This document shows positions 1 through 9,393 of a stretch of 64,000 nt of DNA, piece by piece (position 1 is the stretch's first letter; each line of letters begins with the position of its first letter). Below the pieces are notes generated by a model. That model was not told the DNA's origin. It made no database searches and saw only the letters and a program-made list of their open reading frames with translations. Source of the DNA: Streptomyces sp. HUAS ZL42 (lineage in GTDB: Bacteria > Actinomycetota > Actinomycetes > Streptomycetales > Streptomycetaceae); contig NZ_CP160403.1 in the NCBI RefSeq assembly GCF_040782645.1, positions 1,798,001-1,862,000 of the forward strand. The letters are read 5' to 3'. Both the position numbers and the translations under genes were made by a program.

Positions 1-591
1 GGGGGTCAGCCCGCGGCGGGCGCACCAGCGGGCGATGTAGCGGGAGTACGGGCTGATGAAGAACGTGGTGAAGAAGCCGTCGCGGGACTTCACGGCCGAT
101 TTCAGGCGTACGGCCTCGTCGTCGACGGCGGCGACGGCCTGCCGTGCCTCGTTGCGGGCCTGCGGATCGGCGGGGATTTCGGCGACGAGGCTGCCGAGTT
201 CGGGGTGGTGCACCACCGCGCCGTCGGCGTCGAGGGCGGTGACGATGCGGTCGGCGAGGCTGTCGACGGCCAGTGCGGTGCCGCCGCTCGCGGAGTTCTC
301 GCGGGCCATCGCCCGGGTCAGGTCCTGGCGGCCGGACGGCTGGGCGGTCACGGCGCCCGGTACCGCGGCGAGCGGGAAGCGGGGGTCGGTGAGGCCGAGG
401 CGCAGCGCGTGCAGGTGCCCCACGAAGCGTGCGTCCACGACCGCGACCCGCTGGTCGCCCGGCACCGCCGCGAGGATCGTCTCGGCGTCGGCGGTGTCGG
501 AGGCGAGCCGTACGTCGAAGCCGAGGGACCGCAGGTCGCCCTCGATCGACGATCCGGGGACCGGCTGACCGGTGAGGATGGCGGTCGACAA
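1..591 (-). CDS. N-terminal part of a DUF5941 / CDP-alcohol phosphatidyltransferase-like protein (runs off the window)
   Basis: Open frame of 197 codons on the minus strand reaching the window edge with no stop. The translation begins STAILTGQPVPG and ends SPYSRYIARWCARRGLTP. That last stretch looks like the entry to a CDP-alcohol phosphatidyltransferase membrane domain, which would lie outside the window. The N-terminal 170 residues resemble the soluble domain found fused to such enzymes in Streptomyces. The start is inferred as TTG at 591. An in-frame TGA lies two codons upstream, and a GGGAG lies 9 nt before the TTG, so no earlier start is possible. Expected role: transfer of an alcohol headgroup in phospholipid or related lipid synthesis at the membrane. 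Family assignment is from memory of homologues and the catalytic motif is not visible here. Confidence 0.7.
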   Translation of the reverse strand, partial: MSTAILTGQPVPGSSIEGDLRSLGFDVRLASDTADAETILAAVPGDQRVAVVDARFVGHLHALRLGLTDPRFPLAAVPGAVTAQPSGRQDLTRAMARENSASGGTALAVDSLADRIVTALDADGAVVHHPELGSLVAEIPADPQARNEARQAVAAVDDEAVRLKSAVKSRDGFFTTFFISPYSRYIARWCARRGLTP

Positions 592-860
592 CCGAACTCA
601 CTCCCTGGGTCCGACGCGTCCGCGCCGGTCATGTGCATGGTGGGCGCCCCTTGGCGTCAGGGCCTGGCCGGGCGGCATGTCGGCAGAGGCTATCGGATGC
701 CCGGAAGCCCGTGTTCACCGCCCGTTCACGGCACGGTCGACGCGGTCCGCACCGGCCTTTGCCGCGATCATCATCGGTGATCGGCGGCCCCGCCCACAAA
801 CCGCGTATCCCAGACGCTCACATCAAGGACATTGCGTACGGGGCCCCGGAGAGGTCGGCA

Positions 861-866
861 TAGGGT
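861..866 (+). promoter_or_regulatory. -10 element (TAGGGT) of galE, leaderless type
   Basis: TAGGGT ends 8 nt before the galE ATG, so transcription should start at or within 1-2 nt of the start codon. The 592-874 interval is the shared control region of two divergent genes. I see no convincing -35 and no other element in it. Confidence 0.4.
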
Positions 867-874
867 GGGCGACC

Positions 875-1846
875 ATGACGTGGCTGATCACCGGCGGAGC
901 CGGATACATCGGGGCACATGTGACAAGGGCCATGAGCCGGGCCGGAGAGCGGGTCGTCGCACTGGACGACCTGTCGGCCGGCGTACCCGCACGGCTCCCG
1001 GTGGACATCCCGCTGGTCCAGGGGTCGTCGCTGGACGGAGACCTGCTGAAGCGGGTCCTCGCCGAGCACGGGGTGACGGGTGTGGTGCACCTCGCCGCGC
1101 GCAAGCAGGCCGGCGAGTCCGTCGCGCAGCCGACCCGCTACTACCAGGAGAACGTGGGCGGTCTCGCGACACTCCTGGAGGCGGTCGCCGAGGCCGGGAT
1201 CAAGCGTTTCCTCTTCTCCTCGTCGGCGGCCGTGTACGGCAACCCCGACGTGGACCTGATCACGGAGGACACTCCGTGCGCGCCGGTGAACCCGTACGGC
1301 GAGACAAAGCTCACCGGGGAGTGGCTGGTGCGGGCGGCCGGCCGGGCGCACGGCATCTCGACGGTGTGCCTGCGGTACTTCAACGTGGCGGGCGCGGCCA
1401 CGCCCGAGCTGGCCGACACCGGGGTGTTCAACATCGTCCCCATGGTCTTCGACCGGCTCACGCGCGACGAAGCCCCGCGGATCTTCGGTGACGACTACCC
1501 GACGCCGGACGGCACCTGCATCCGCGACTACATCCATGTCGCCGACCTCGCGGACGCGCACCTCGCGGCGGCCCGGCGGCTGTCCGAGGCGGGCGTCGGG
1601 GGCGATCTGACGGTGAACATCGGCCGCGGCGAGGGCGTCTCGGTGCGCGAGCTGATCGCGCTCATCGGCGAGGTCACCGGCGACCGGCGGCCCGCCGTGG
1701 TCGAGGCGCGCCGTCCCGGGGACGCGCCGCGGGCGGTCGCCTCGGCCGGGCGGGCCGCAGCGGAGCTGGGCTGGACCGCGCGGCGCGAGGTGCGGGAGAT
1801 GGTCGAGTCGGCGTGGCAGGGCTGGCTGCTGCACCGCGGCAAGTGA
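875..1846 (+). CDS. galE: UDP-glucose 4-epimerase
   Basis: Interconverts UDP-glucose and UDP-galactose using bound NAD, in the cytoplasm. The protein is 323 aa, a usual length. The Rossmann glycine motif is GGAGYIG at residues 7-13. The serine triad lies at 115-117 (FSSSAAVYGNP) and the catalytic YxxxK at Y141-K145 (PYGETK). An RYFNVAGA segment follows, as in GalE proteins. A longer frame is open upstream, but ATG 875 starts exactly at the conserved TWLITGG and has a TAGGGT -10 box 8 nt before it, suggesting a leaderless message. It is followed by a very strong hairpin. It stands alone, divergent from the lipid-transferase-like gene, and may feed cell-wall or exopolysaccharide galactose. Confidence 0.93.
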   Translation: MTWLITGGAGYIGAHVTRAMSRAGERVVALDDLSAGVPARLPVDIPLVQGSSLDGDLLKRVLAEHGVTGVVHLAARKQAGESVAQPTRYYQENVGGLATLLEAVAEAGIKRFLFSSSAAVYGNPDVDLITEDTPCAPVNPYGETKLTGEWLVRAAGRAHGISTVCLRYFNVAGAATPELADTGVFNIVPMVFDRLTRDEAPRIFGDDYPTPDGTCIRDYIHVADLADAHLAAARRLSEAGVGGDLTVNIGRGEGVSVRELIALIGEVTGDRRPAVVEARRPGDAPRAVASAGRAAAELGWTARREVREMVESAWQGWLLHRGK

Positions 1847-1853
1847 ACTGAGG

Positions 1854-1892
1854 GTGCCTTGACCTGCGGTTCGTTTTCGCAGGTCAAGGCAC
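1854..1892 (+). terminator. Strong hairpin terminator after galE
   Basis: Perfect 15-bp inverted repeat (arms around TGCCTTGACCTGCG) with a 9-nt loop GTTCGTTTT, beginning 7 nt after the galE stop. There is no long T tract after it, which is common for Streptomyces terminators. Confidence 0.75.
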
Positions 1893-1979
1893 ATGACAAC
1901 GGTGTTCAGTGCCGCGTTGCCGGATACCCCCCACCCGTAGTTCACTGTGATCCCGGGCGGAACGAGGAGGGCGGCTTCC

Positions 1980-2915
1980 ATGGGGGCTGGGCACGATCAC
2001 GGCCACACGCACACTCCGGCGAGCGGTACGGCGGCCTCGGCGTACCGCGGCAGGCTGCGCGTCGCGCTGTCGATCACGCTCGGCGTCATGGTGGTCGAGA
2101 TCGCCGGCGGTGTGGTCGCGGACTCCCTCGCGCTGATCGCGGACGCGGCGCACATGGCGACGGACGCGCTGGGTCTGGGCATGGCGCTGCTCGCCATCCA
2201 CTTCGCGGCCCGCCCGCCGAGCGCGCACCGCACCTTCGGCTTCGCGCGCGCCGAGATCCTCGCCGCCCTCGCCAACTGTCTGCTGCTGCTCGGGGTGGGC
2301 GGCTACGTCCTGTACGAGGCGGTCCAGCGCTTCCTGACCCCCGCCGGCACCGAAGGCGGCCTGATGGCCGTGTTCGGTCTGTTCGGCCTGGTCGCGAACA
2401 TGATCTCGCTCACCCTGCTGATGCGCGGTCAGAAGGAGAGCCTGAACGTGCGCGGCGCGTTCCTCGAGGTGGCAGCGGACGCGCTGGGCTCGCTCGCGGT
2501 GATCGTCTCGGCGCTGGTGATCCTGGCCACCGGCTGGCGGGCCGCGGACCCGATCGCCTCGCTCGTCATCGGGCTGATGATCGTGCCCCGGACCGTGAAG
2601 CTGCTGCGCGAGACGCTCGACGTGCTGCTGGAGGCGGCTCCCAAGGGCGTCGACGTGGCGGAGGTCCGGGCCCACATCCTCGCCCTGGACGGGGTAGAGG
2701 ACGTCCACGACCTGCACGCCTGGACGATCACCTCGGGGATGCCGGTGCTGTCGGCGCACGTGGTCGTGCGCTCCGACGTCCTGAACGCGATCGGCCACGA
2801 GAAGATGCTGCACGAGCTCCAGGGCTGCCTGGGCGACCACTTCGACGTGGAGCACTGCACCTTCCAGCTGGAACCGGGAGGGCACGCGGAGCACGAGGCG
2901 CGACTCTGTCTCTGA
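1980..2915 (+). CDS. Cation diffusion facilitator (CzcD/ZitB-like zinc exporter)
   Basis: Integral membrane proton/metal antiporter of 311 aa that exports Zn2+ or a similar divalent ion. The N-terminus is histidine-rich (HDHGHTHT), followed by about six hydrophobic segments. The metal-site motif HMATD (in ADAAHMATDALG) is in TM2 and a second Asp pair (AADALGS) is in TM5. The C-terminal cytoplasmic domain has the HDLHAW motif typical of the family. The start is ATG 1980, behind an AGGAGG-like site; a frame from 1947 is open but lacks this. The metal specificity cannot be read from sequence alone. Confidence 0.92.
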   Translation: MGAGHDHGHTHTPASGTAASAYRGRLRVALSITLGVMVVEIAGGVVADSLALIADAAHMATDALGLGMALLAIHFAARPPSAHRTFGFARAEILAALANCLLLLGVGGYVLYEAVQRFLTPAGTEGGLMAVFGLFGLVANMISLTLLMRGQKESLNVRGAFLEVAADALGSLAVIVSALVILATGWRAADPIASLVIGLMIVPRTVKLLRETLDVLLEAAPKGVDVAEVRAHILALDGVEDVHDLHAWTITSGMPVLSAHVVVRSDVLNAIGHEKMLHELQGCLGDHFDVEHCTFQLEPGGHAEHEARLCL

Positions 2916-3066
2916 CGGAATGCAGCGGTCCGGCGCAGGCTCGCGTCCTCATCCCCACAGCCCCCGCGGACGGTTCCGGGTGCGCCGCGCCGGGCACGAT
3001 CAACTGCCGGGAGTGCCGGATTCGTACGGCACACTTGGGGCGCGAAGACCGATGCGAAGGATGGGT

Positions 3067-3663
3067 ATGCCGATCACACCTGCCGCCGCGACGCAGAGTT
3101 CGTCGTCGAACGGCGCCGCGGAAGCGATTTTGCTGGAACTGGTCGACGAGAACGGCGTGACGATCGGCACCGCGGAGAAGCTCGCCGCCCACCAGCCGCC
3201 GGGGCAGCTGCACCGGGCGTTCTCGGTGTTCCTGTTCGACGAGCACGGCCGGCTGCTGCTGCAGCAGCGGGCGCTCGGCAAGTACCACTCCCCCGGTGTG
3301 TGGTCCAACACCTGCTGCGGTCACCCCTACCCCGGCGAAGCGCCCTTCGCGGCGGCGGCGCGGCGGACGTACGAGGAACTCGGCGCCTCCCCGTCACTGC
3401 TCGCCGAGGCGGGCACGGTCCGCTACAACCACCCGGACCCGGACTCGGGCCTGGTGGAGCAGGAGTACAACCACCTGTTCGTCGGGATGGTGCAGTCGCC
3501 GCTGCGGCCCGACCCCGAGGAAGTCGGCGCGACCGCGTTCGTGACACCCGCCGAGCTCGCGGAGCGGCACGCGAAGGACACGTTCTCCTCGTGGTTCATG
3601 ACCGTCCTGGACGCGGCGCGTCCCGCGATCAGGGAACTGACGGGGGCTTCGGCCGGCTGGTGA
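3067..3663 (+). CDS. idi: Isopentenyl-diphosphate delta-isomerase, type I
   Basis: Converts IPP to DMAPP for isoprenoid synthesis, in the cytoplasm. The protein is 198 aa with a Nudix-like fold. The catalytic cysteine lies in NTCCGHP (81-87), and the metal-binding glutamates are in the RRTYEELG helix and the EQEYNHLFVG segment (131-140). Type I enzymes need Mg2+ or Mn2+ and no FMN, unlike the type II enzyme of many actinobacterial clusters. ATG 3067 (MPITP) is preferred: CGAAGG lies 6 nt before it, while ATG 3061 leaves no space. The sequence closely resembles the remembered S. coelicolor Idi. It is not linked here to terpene genes. Confidence 0.95.
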   Translation: MPITPAAATQSSSSNGAAEAILLELVDENGVTIGTAEKLAAHQPPGQLHRAFSVFLFDEHGRLLLQQRALGKYHSPGVWSNTCCGHPYPGEAPFAAAARRTYEELGASPSLLAEAGTVRYNHPDPDSGLVEQEYNHLFVGMVQSPLRPDPEEVGATAFVTPAELAERHAKDTFSSWFMTVLDAARPAIRELTGASAGW

Positions 3664-3672
3664 CCCCGGGCC

Positions 3673-4191
3673 TCACGGAACCCGGACGGGTTTGAGTGGC
3701 AGGGCGGCCCAGATCACCTTGCCGCCGCTCGCCGTGTGCTCGACGTCGCAGGCCCCGCCCGCCTCCTTGGTGATCTCGCGCACCAGCAGCAGTCCACGGC
3801 CGCCGGTCCGGCCGTGGTCGGCCTCCAGGGCGGTCGGGCGGTAGGGGTGGTTGTCCTCGACGGACACCCGCACCCACTCCGCTCCGACGGCCACCTCCAC
3901 GGCGAGCATCGGCGAGAGCAGTGCCGCGTGTTTCACCGCGTTGGTCACCAGCTCCGAGACGATCAGCAGCAGCCCCTGGACCAGGTCCTCCGAGACCGGC
4001 ACGCCCTGGCGGTACAGCAGGTCCCGTACGGCATGGCGCGCCTGCGGGACGGAGGCGTCCACGGAGGGAGCGGTGAACCGCCAGACGCCCTCGTACGGCA
4101 GCGGATCCGGCGTCTGTGCGTCGAGGGGCTCGAGAGGTGCGCCCGCGCCGCCTGCTGGGCGTGGGCCGGGCCCGCGCCCTTGGTTGTCCAT
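3673..4191 (-). CDS. ATP-binding anti-sigma-factor-type protein (RsbW/HATPase_c_2 family)
   Basis: 172 aa. The HATPase domain occupies roughly residues 40-165 and has an N-box-like segment (LIVSELVTNAVKHA) and a G-box region (RTGGRGLLLVREITKE). Many such Streptomyces proteins are orphan serine kinases that phosphorylate or bind anti-anti-sigma factors. Partners are not encoded nearby. The frame is open to 4257, but the extra 22 codons have unusually many A/T third positions, so ATG 4191 (MDNQGRG) is chosen. The gene is convergent with idi. Confidence 0.8.
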   Translation of the reverse strand: MDNQGRGPGPRPAGGAGAPLEPLDAQTPDPLPYEGVWRFTAPSVDASVPQARHAVRDLLYRQGVPVSEDLVQGLLLIVSELVTNAVKHAALLSPMLAVEVAVGAEWVRVSVEDNHPYRPTALEADHGRTGGRGLLLVREITKEAGGACDVEHTASGGKVIWAALPLKPVRVP

Positions 4192-4437
4192 CGTCCGGTC
4201 GCCACCCTTGCGCTCGATTGTCACCACAGGACGAGTGTTGGTAACGAGCCACGTCACTCCGGAGACCTGAACAGAAGTCAGCCGGTATCGAGCGTTTCTG
4301 ATCGTTGGCGTATGACCCGGTCAGGTCGCGGGACTGCTCCTGTCCCGGTCGAGCCGACTTCGCGAACTATTCGGGTTGTACGGGTTTGACGCCCCATTCG
4401 TCCCCGCCCCCTTGATCGCACGATCCGCCGGTGCGGA

Positions 4438-4443
4438 TAGCAT
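4438..4443 (+). promoter_or_regulatory. -10 element (TAGCAT) of the enoyl-CoA hydratase gene
   Basis: TAGCAT lies 7 nt before ATG 4451, with TTGATC at 4412-4417 as a distant -35 (20-nt spacer). This suggests a nearly leaderless transcript. Confidence 0.35.
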
Positions 4444-4450
4444 CCGGCGC

Positions 4451-5200
4451 ATGGAGCCGCAGCTGCTGCACAGCGTCACCGACTCGGTCGCCACCGTGGT
4501 CATCCACCATCCGGCCAAGCGCAACGCCATGACGGCCGCGATGTGGCGCGCGCTGCCGCCGCTGCTCGGCACCCTGGCCGCCGATCCGGACGTCCGGGCC
4601 CTGGTGCTGACCGGTGAGGGCGGCACGTTCTGTGCGGGGGCCGACATCTCCACGCTGCAGGGGTCGCCGGACGAGGCGCAGCGGCTGGCCGTGCACGCCG
4701 AGGAGGCCCTGGCGGCCTTCCCGAAGCCGACGCTGGCCGCGGTGCGGGGCCACTGCGTGGGCGGCGGGTCGCAGCTGGCGGCGGCCTGCGATCTGCGGTT
4801 CGCCGAGGAGGGCGCGCTGTTCGGGGTGACGCCGGCGAAGCTCGGTATCGTGTATCCCGCCTCCTCGACGCGGCGGCTGGCGGCGCTTGTGGGCCCGGCG
4901 GCCACCAAGTACCTGCTGTTCTCCGGCGAGTTGATCGACACGGAGCGGGCATTGCGCACCGGCCTGGTCGACGAGGTGCTCCCCGAGGGCGAACTCGGCA
5001 AGCGCGTCGCGGAGTTCACCCGGATCCTGGTGGGCCGCTCGCAGTTGACGCAGGCAGCGGCGAAGGAGTTCGCGAACGGGCGGACGGACCGGGACGGGTA
5101 CTGGGCCGAGCAGGCGCGCGGCAGCGGCGACACCGCGGAGGGCGTCGCCGCGTTCCTCGAGCGCAGACAGCCGCGCTTCACCTGGACTACGTCAGGATGA
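4451..5200 (+). CDS. Enoyl-CoA hydratase/isomerase family protein
   Basis: 249-aa crotonase-fold protein. The acyl-CoA oxyanion hole regions are visible: CAGADIS near residue 60 and GHCVGGGSQLA near 100-110. The position usually held by the first catalytic glutamate is Gln/Leu in GGGSQLAAACDLRFA. The second segment (GVTPAKLGIVYP) also lacks the usual Glu. The reaction may therefore not be a classical hydration, and isomerase, hydrolase or decarboxylase activity is possible. ATG 4451 (MEPQLLHS) begins the conserved region; upstream codons are non-coding in style. The gene is convergent with the DJ-1/PfpI gene. Confidence 0.85.
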   Translation: MEPQLLHSVTDSVATVVIHHPAKRNAMTAAMWRALPPLLGTLAADPDVRALVLTGEGGTFCAGADISTLQGSPDEAQRLAVHAEEALAAFPKPTLAAVRGHCVGGGSQLAAACDLRFAEEGALFGVTPAKLGIVYPASSTRRLAALVGPAATKYLLFSGELIDTERALRTGLVDEVLPEGELGKRVAEFTRILVGRSQLTQAAAKEFANGRTDRDGYWAEQARGSGDTAEGVAAFLERRQPRFTWTTSG

Positions 5201-5822
5201 ACCGGCTCTTGGCCCGGAACTCCTCGACGAGGTGCGCGGGCGCCTTCTGCGGCGACCCGGCGTCGTAGGGCGGCTGCGGGTCGTACTCGGTCAGCAGTTG
5301 CACGGCCTGGGCGTGTTCGTCGCCCGCGATCCGGCCGAGCAGGGTGAGACCCATGTCAATGCCGGACGAGACGCCCGCCGCGGTGACGTACTTGCCGTCG
5401 ATGACGACACGCTCCCCCGTGGGCTCGGCGCCGAACCGCTTCAGGTAGTCCAGCGCGAGCCAGTGCGAGGTCGCGCGGCGGCCCTCGAGGAGCCCGGCGG
5501 CGGCGAGCAGCAGGGAGCCGGTGCACACCGAGGTCGTCCAGGTGCTGGCGGTGTCGGCGGTGCGCAGCCACGCCAGGAGGGTCTCGTTCTCCATCTGCGG
5601 GGTCTGGCCGGGGCCGCCCGGCACGACCACGATGTCGGGGCTCGGCACCTCGGCGAACGTCCTGTCGGCGGTGAGGGCGAGGTTGCCGGTGTCCGTGCGC
5701 ACGGGGCCGGTCCGCTCGGCGACGAAGACGGTCTCCGCGTCCGGCAGCCGGCCGAGGGTCTCGTACGGGCCGACGGCGTCCAGGGCGGTGAAGCGGTCGA
5801 ACAGGACGATGGCGATCTGCAT
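5187..5822 (-). CDS. DJ-1/PfpI family protein (glutamine-amidotransferase-like)
   Basis: 211 aa, single DJ-1/PfpI domain. The nucleophile elbow cysteine is in TSVCTGSLLLAAAGLL and is preceded by a VVVPGG motif. This branch includes isonitrile hydratase-like and ThiJ proteins. The substrate is unknown. ATG 5822 follows GAAGGGAAACAG. The gene lies 10 nt after the expected stop codon of the upstream glxA-like gene, so the two should be co-transcribed. A frameshift in that upstream gene makes the two appear as one 535-codon frame. The DJ-1 gene itself is intact. It overlaps the 3' end of the enoyl-CoA hydratase gene by 14 nt, tail to tail. Confidence 0.85.
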   Translation of the reverse strand: MQIAIVLFDRFTALDAVGPYETLGRLPDAETVFVAERTGPVRTDTGNLALTADRTFAEVPSPDIVVVPGGPGQTPQMENETLLAWLRTADTASTWTTSVCTGSLLLAAAGLLEGRRATSHWLALDYLKRFGAEPTGERVVIDGKYVTAAGVSSGIDMGLTLLGRIAGDEHAQAVQLLTEYDPQPPYDAGSPQKAPAHLVEEFRAKSRFILT

Positions 5823-5832
5823 CTGTTTCCCT

Positions 5833-6794
5833 TCAGTGGGCGGGTGCCGCGCGGAACCGGCGCCGGTACTCGGCCGGGGCCGTCCCGAGGGCCTTGACGA
5901 AGGCGCGCCGCCGGCTTCGGGGGTGCCGTAGCCGCTGGCGCGGGAGATCTCCTCGACGCCGTCGCCGGTGTCCTCCAGGAGGCGGCGGGCGTGTTCGAGG
6001 CGGACGCGGTCGACGTAGCGGCCGGGTGTCATGCCGGTGTCGGACTGGAAGGCGCGGGCGAAGTGGCGGGGCGAGAGACGGGCGCGGGCGGCGAGGGCGT
6101 CGACGGTCAAATCAGCGGCGGGGTGCTCGGTGATCCACTGCTGGACTTCCCGCAGCGGCTCCCGCCGGGCGGTCTGCGCGGCCAGCTGGGCGCTGAACTG
6201 GGCCTGGTTCCCGGGCCGCCGCAGGAAGACGACCAGGTGACGGGCGATGGCCAGGGCGGCCTCCCGGCCCAGGTCCTCCTCGACCAGGGCGAGGGCCAGG
6301 TCGATGCCGGAGGTGACACCGGCCGAGGTGTAGACGTTCCCGTCCCGGACGTAGATGGGGTCGGGGTCGACCTCGACGGCCGGGTGGTGCCAGGTGAGGG
6401 TGTCGCTGTACGCCCAGTGGGTCGTCGCGCGGCGGCCGTCCAGCAGGCCCGCGGCGGCGAGCAGGAACGCGCCGGTGCACACGGACACCAGGCGCTCCGC
6501 GCGTGGGGCGTGGCCGCGCAGCCAGCCGGTCAGCGGCAGGATGCCCGGGCGGCGGGTGCCCTCGCCGCCCGGGACGAGGAGCGTGTGCGGGTCGGCCGCG
6601 TCCGTGAGTGCCTCGTCCGGTACGAGGGTGAGGCCGCTGGAGGTGCGCACGGCGGCGCCGTCCAGGGAGGCCGTTCGGACGCGGTACGTGCCCGGGGTGT
6701 GCTTCTCGGCGCCGGTGAAGACCTCCAGGGGGCCGGTGACGTCGAGGCTCTGTACGCCGTCGAAGAGGAGGACGAGAACGGTGCGCGGGGCCAT
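5833..6794 (-). pseudogene. GlxA-type AraC-family regulator, frameshifted near its end
   Basis: Start ATG 6794 (MAPRTVLVLLFDG). Residues 1-180 form a DJ-1/PfpI-like sensor domain (VCTGAFLLAAAGLLDGRR), then an AraC-type double HTH (LSPRHFARAFQSDTGMTPGRYV). After YGTPEA the annotated frame goes to GGAPSSRPSG, whereas the next frame reads RRAFVKALGTAPAEYRRRF and stops at 5833, exactly the family's normal ending. Two bases (CC at 5911-5912) stand where a codon is expected, so one base is missing. The result is a read-through fusion with the DJ-1 gene downstream. It is either a real mutation or a sequencing error in a GC run. Function if intact: a regulator of its neighbour or of amine or osmolyte metabolism. 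Confidence 0.75.
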
Positions 6795-6959
6795 GTGATC
6801 GATTCTTGGGCGCCGGGCGCGTGGCCGCAATGACGAATAACCCACCTTTCCTGCCATCACGGCCGATACGGTCCGACGTGCCGCCGCCCTGACCCCCCGC
6901 TGTCGGTGTCACCTGCCACAATTGCCGCGCAACCTCAGTGGAGAAGGCGGTACGGGATC

Positions 6960-9329
6960 GTGACGACACCCCTCGTAGGGTCCATCGAAGGCAGGATCGC
7001 CGAGGAGCTCGGCGTACGGGAGCGGCAGGTCAAGGCTGCCGTGGAGCTGCTCGACGGCGGTTCGACGGTGCCCTTCATCGCCCGCTACCGCAAGGAAGCG
7101 ACGGAGATGCTCGACGACGCGCAGCTGCGCACGATCGAGGAGCGGCTGCGCTATCTGCGGGAGCTGGAGGAGCGCCGGACCGCGATCCTGGAGTCGGTCC
7201 GCGAGCAGGGCAAGCTCACCGAGGAGCTGGAGACGCAGATCCGGGGCGCCGAGACCAAGGCGCGGCTCGAGGACATCTATCTGCCCTACAAGCCGAAGCG
7301 GCGGACCAAGGCGCAGATCGCCCGTGAGGCAGGGCTCGAGCCGCTCGCCGAGGGGCTGCTCGGCGACGCGAGCGTCGAACCCCTCGCCGCGGCCGCCGCG
7401 TTCGTCGACGCCGACAAGGGCGTGGCCGATCCGCAGGCCGCGCTCGACGGCGCCCGGGCGATCCTGACCGAGCGGTTCTCCGAGGACGCCGACCTGATCG
7501 GCGAGCTGCGCGAGCGCATGTGGGTGCGCGGGCGCCTCGCCGCCAAGGTGCGCGACGGCAAGGAGGAGGCCGGCGCCAAGTTCGCCGACTACTTCGACTT
7601 CGCCGAGCCGTTCACCGAGCTGCCCTCGCACCGGATCCTGGCGATGCTGCGCGGTGAGAAGGAGGAGGTCCTCGACCTCGTCCTGGAACCGGAGGAGCCC
7701 ACCGAGGGTCCGTCGTCGTTCGAGGGGATCGTCGCGTCGAAGTTCGGGATCGCCGACCGCGGCCGGCCCGCCGACAAGTGGCTGACGGACACGGTCCGCT
7801 GGGCGTGGCGCACCCGCATCCTGGTCCACCTCGGCATCGACCTGCGTCTGCGGCTGCGTACGGCCGCCGAGGACGAGGCGGTCAACGTGTTCGCGGCGAA
7901 CCTGCGGGACCTGCTGCTCGCCGCGCCGGCCGGCACGCGCGCGACGCTGGGCCTGGACCCCGGTTTCCGTACGGGTGTGAAGGTGGCCGTGGTGGACGCG
8001 ACCGGCAAGGTCGTCGCCACGGACGTCATCTACCCGCACGTCCCGGCGAACAAGTGGGACGAGGCGATCGCCAGGCTGGCGCGGCTGGCGAAGGAGCACG
8101 CGGTCGAACTGATCGCGATCGGCAACGGCACGGCGTCCCGCGAGACCGACAAGCTCGCGGGTGAACTGATCACCAGGCACCCGGAGTTGAAGCTCACCAA
8201 GGTGATGGTGTCCGAGGCGGGCGCCTCCGTGTACTCGGCCTCCGCCTTCGCCTCCCAGGAGCTGCCCGACATGGACGTGTCGCTGCGCGGCGCGGTGTCC
8301 ATCGCGCGCCGGCTGCAGGACCCGCTGGCCGAGCTGGTGAAGATCGACCCGAAGTCGATCGGTGTCGGCCAGTACCAGCACGACCTGTCCGAGGTGAAGC
8401 TGTCGCGTTCGCTGGACGCGGTGGTGGAGGACTGTGTGAACGGCGTGGGCGTCGACGTGAACACGGCGTCGGCCCCGTTGCTCGCCCGCGTCTCCGGGAT
8501 CACCTCCGGGCTGGCGGAGAACATCGTGGCGCACCGGGACTCGAACGGCCCCTTCACCTCGCGCTCGCAGCTGAAGAACGTGGCGCGGCTGGGTCCGAAG
8601 GCGTACGAGCAGTGCGCGGGCTTCCTGCGGATCCGCGGCGGTGACGACCCGCTGGACGCGTCCAGCGTGCACCCGGAGGCGTATCCGGTCGTACGGCGGA
8701 TGGTGAAGACGTCCGGGCAGGAGGTGGCCGCGCTCATCGGCAACTCGGGCGTGCTGCGGTCGCTGAAGCCGGGCGACTTCGTGGACGAGACGTTCGGTCT
8801 GCCGACCGTGACCGACATCCTCAAGGAGCTGGAGAAGCCCGGGCGCGACCCGCGGCCCGCCTTCAAGACGGCCACCTTCAAGGAGGGCGTGGAGAAGATC
8901 TCCGACCTGTCGTCCGGGATGGTCCTGGAGGGCGTCGTGACGAACGTGGCGGCCTTCGGGGCGTTCGTCGACGTCGGCGTCCACCAGGACGGCCTGGTGC
9001 ACGTCTCCGCGATGTCGAAGACGTTCGTCAAGGACCCGCGCGACGTGGTCAAGCCGGGTGACATCGTCAAGGTGAAGGTCCTCGACGTCGACATTCCGCG
9101 CAAGCGGATCTCGCTGACGCTGCGTCTGGACGACGAGGCGGCTCCGCAGGGCGGACAGCCCTCCGGCGGAGGCCGTCAGCAGCGCGGCGGACGGGCACCG
9201 CAGCAGCGACAGGGCGGCCGGGGCGGCGCCGGCGGCGGCTCGCGCCAGGCGCCACCGCCGGCCAACAGCGCGATGGCCGACGCGCTGCGTCGTGCGGGTC
9301 TGCTCGACCCGAAGAAGGGCCGGGGCTGA
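6960..9329 (+). CDS. tex: Tex family RNA-binding transcription accessory protein
   Basis: 789-aa cytoplasmic nucleic-acid-binding protein of the Tex/Spt6 core type. The Tex N-terminal helical domain is residues 1-190. A YqgF/RNase H-like domain follows around 320-450 ([17 protein letters not shown]). Next come two helix-hairpin-helix motifs at 480-560 ([20 protein letters not shown]) and an S1 domain around 640-715 ([31 protein letters not shown]). The C-terminus is a Gly/Gln/Arg-rich tail ending in [19 protein letters not shown] 6960 precedes [17 protein letters not shown], the usual N-terminus, behind a GAGAAGG site. Tex proteins influence transcription and RNA turnover, but the exact role is unsettled. 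Confidence 0.95.
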   Translation: MTTPLVGSIEGRIAEELGVRERQVKAAVELLDGGSTVPFIARYRKEATEMLDDAQLRTIEERLRYLRELEERRTAILESVREQGKLTEELETQIRGAETKARLEDIYLPYKPKRRTKAQIAREAGLEPLAEGLLGDASVEPLAAAAAFVDADKGVADPQAALDGARAILTERFSEDADLIGELRERMWVRGRLAAKVRDGKEEAGAKFADYFDFAEPFTELPSHRILAMLRGEKEEVLDLVLEPEEPTEGPSSFEGIVASKFGIADRGRPADKWLTDTVRWAWRTRILVHLGIDLRLRLRTAAEDEAVNVFAANLRDLLLAAPAGTRATLGLDPGFRTGVKVAVVDATGKVVATDVIYPHVPANKWDEAIARLARLAKEHAVELIAIGNGTASRETDKLAGELITRHPELKLTKVMVSEAGASVYSASAFASQELPDMDVSLRGAVSIARRLQDPLAELVKIDPKSIGVGQYQHDLSEVKLSRSLDAVVEDCVNGVGVDVNTASAPLLARVSGITSGLAENIVAHRDSNGPFTSRSQLKNVARLGPKAYEQCAGFLRIRGGDDPLDASSVHPEAYPVVRRMVKTSGQEVAALIGNSGVLRSLKPGDFVDETFGLPTVTDILKELEKPGRDPRPAFKTATFKEGVEKISDLSSGMVLEGVVTNVAAFGAFVDVGVHQDGLVHVSAMSKTFVKDPRDVVKPGDIVKVKVLDVDIPRKRISLTLRLDDEAAPQGGQPSGGGRQQRGGRAPQQRQGGRGGAGGGSRQAPPPANSAMADALRRAGLLDPKKGRG

Positions 9330-9337
9330 CACCCGCG

Positions 9338-9370
9338 GGCCCCGGATCCCTGGTGACGGGGTCCGGGGCC
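9338..9370 (+). terminator. Hairpin terminator after tex
   Basis: Arms GGCCCCGGATCCC and GGGGTCCGGGGCC (one G-T wobble) with a short loop, followed by TTC, 8 nt after the tex stop. Confidence 0.75.
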
Positions 9371-9393
9371 TTCGCGCTCGTAGGGTGGGCGGT

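Noticed and set aside
1895..1915. Imperfect inverted repeat before the cation-efflux gene as a metal-regulator site
   Set aside because: The arms match poorly and resemble no metal-responsive box that I know.
5187..6794. A true GlxA-DJ-1 fusion protein of 535 codons
   Set aside because: The other frame recovers the normal GlxA ending and stop, so a one-base deletion explains it better.
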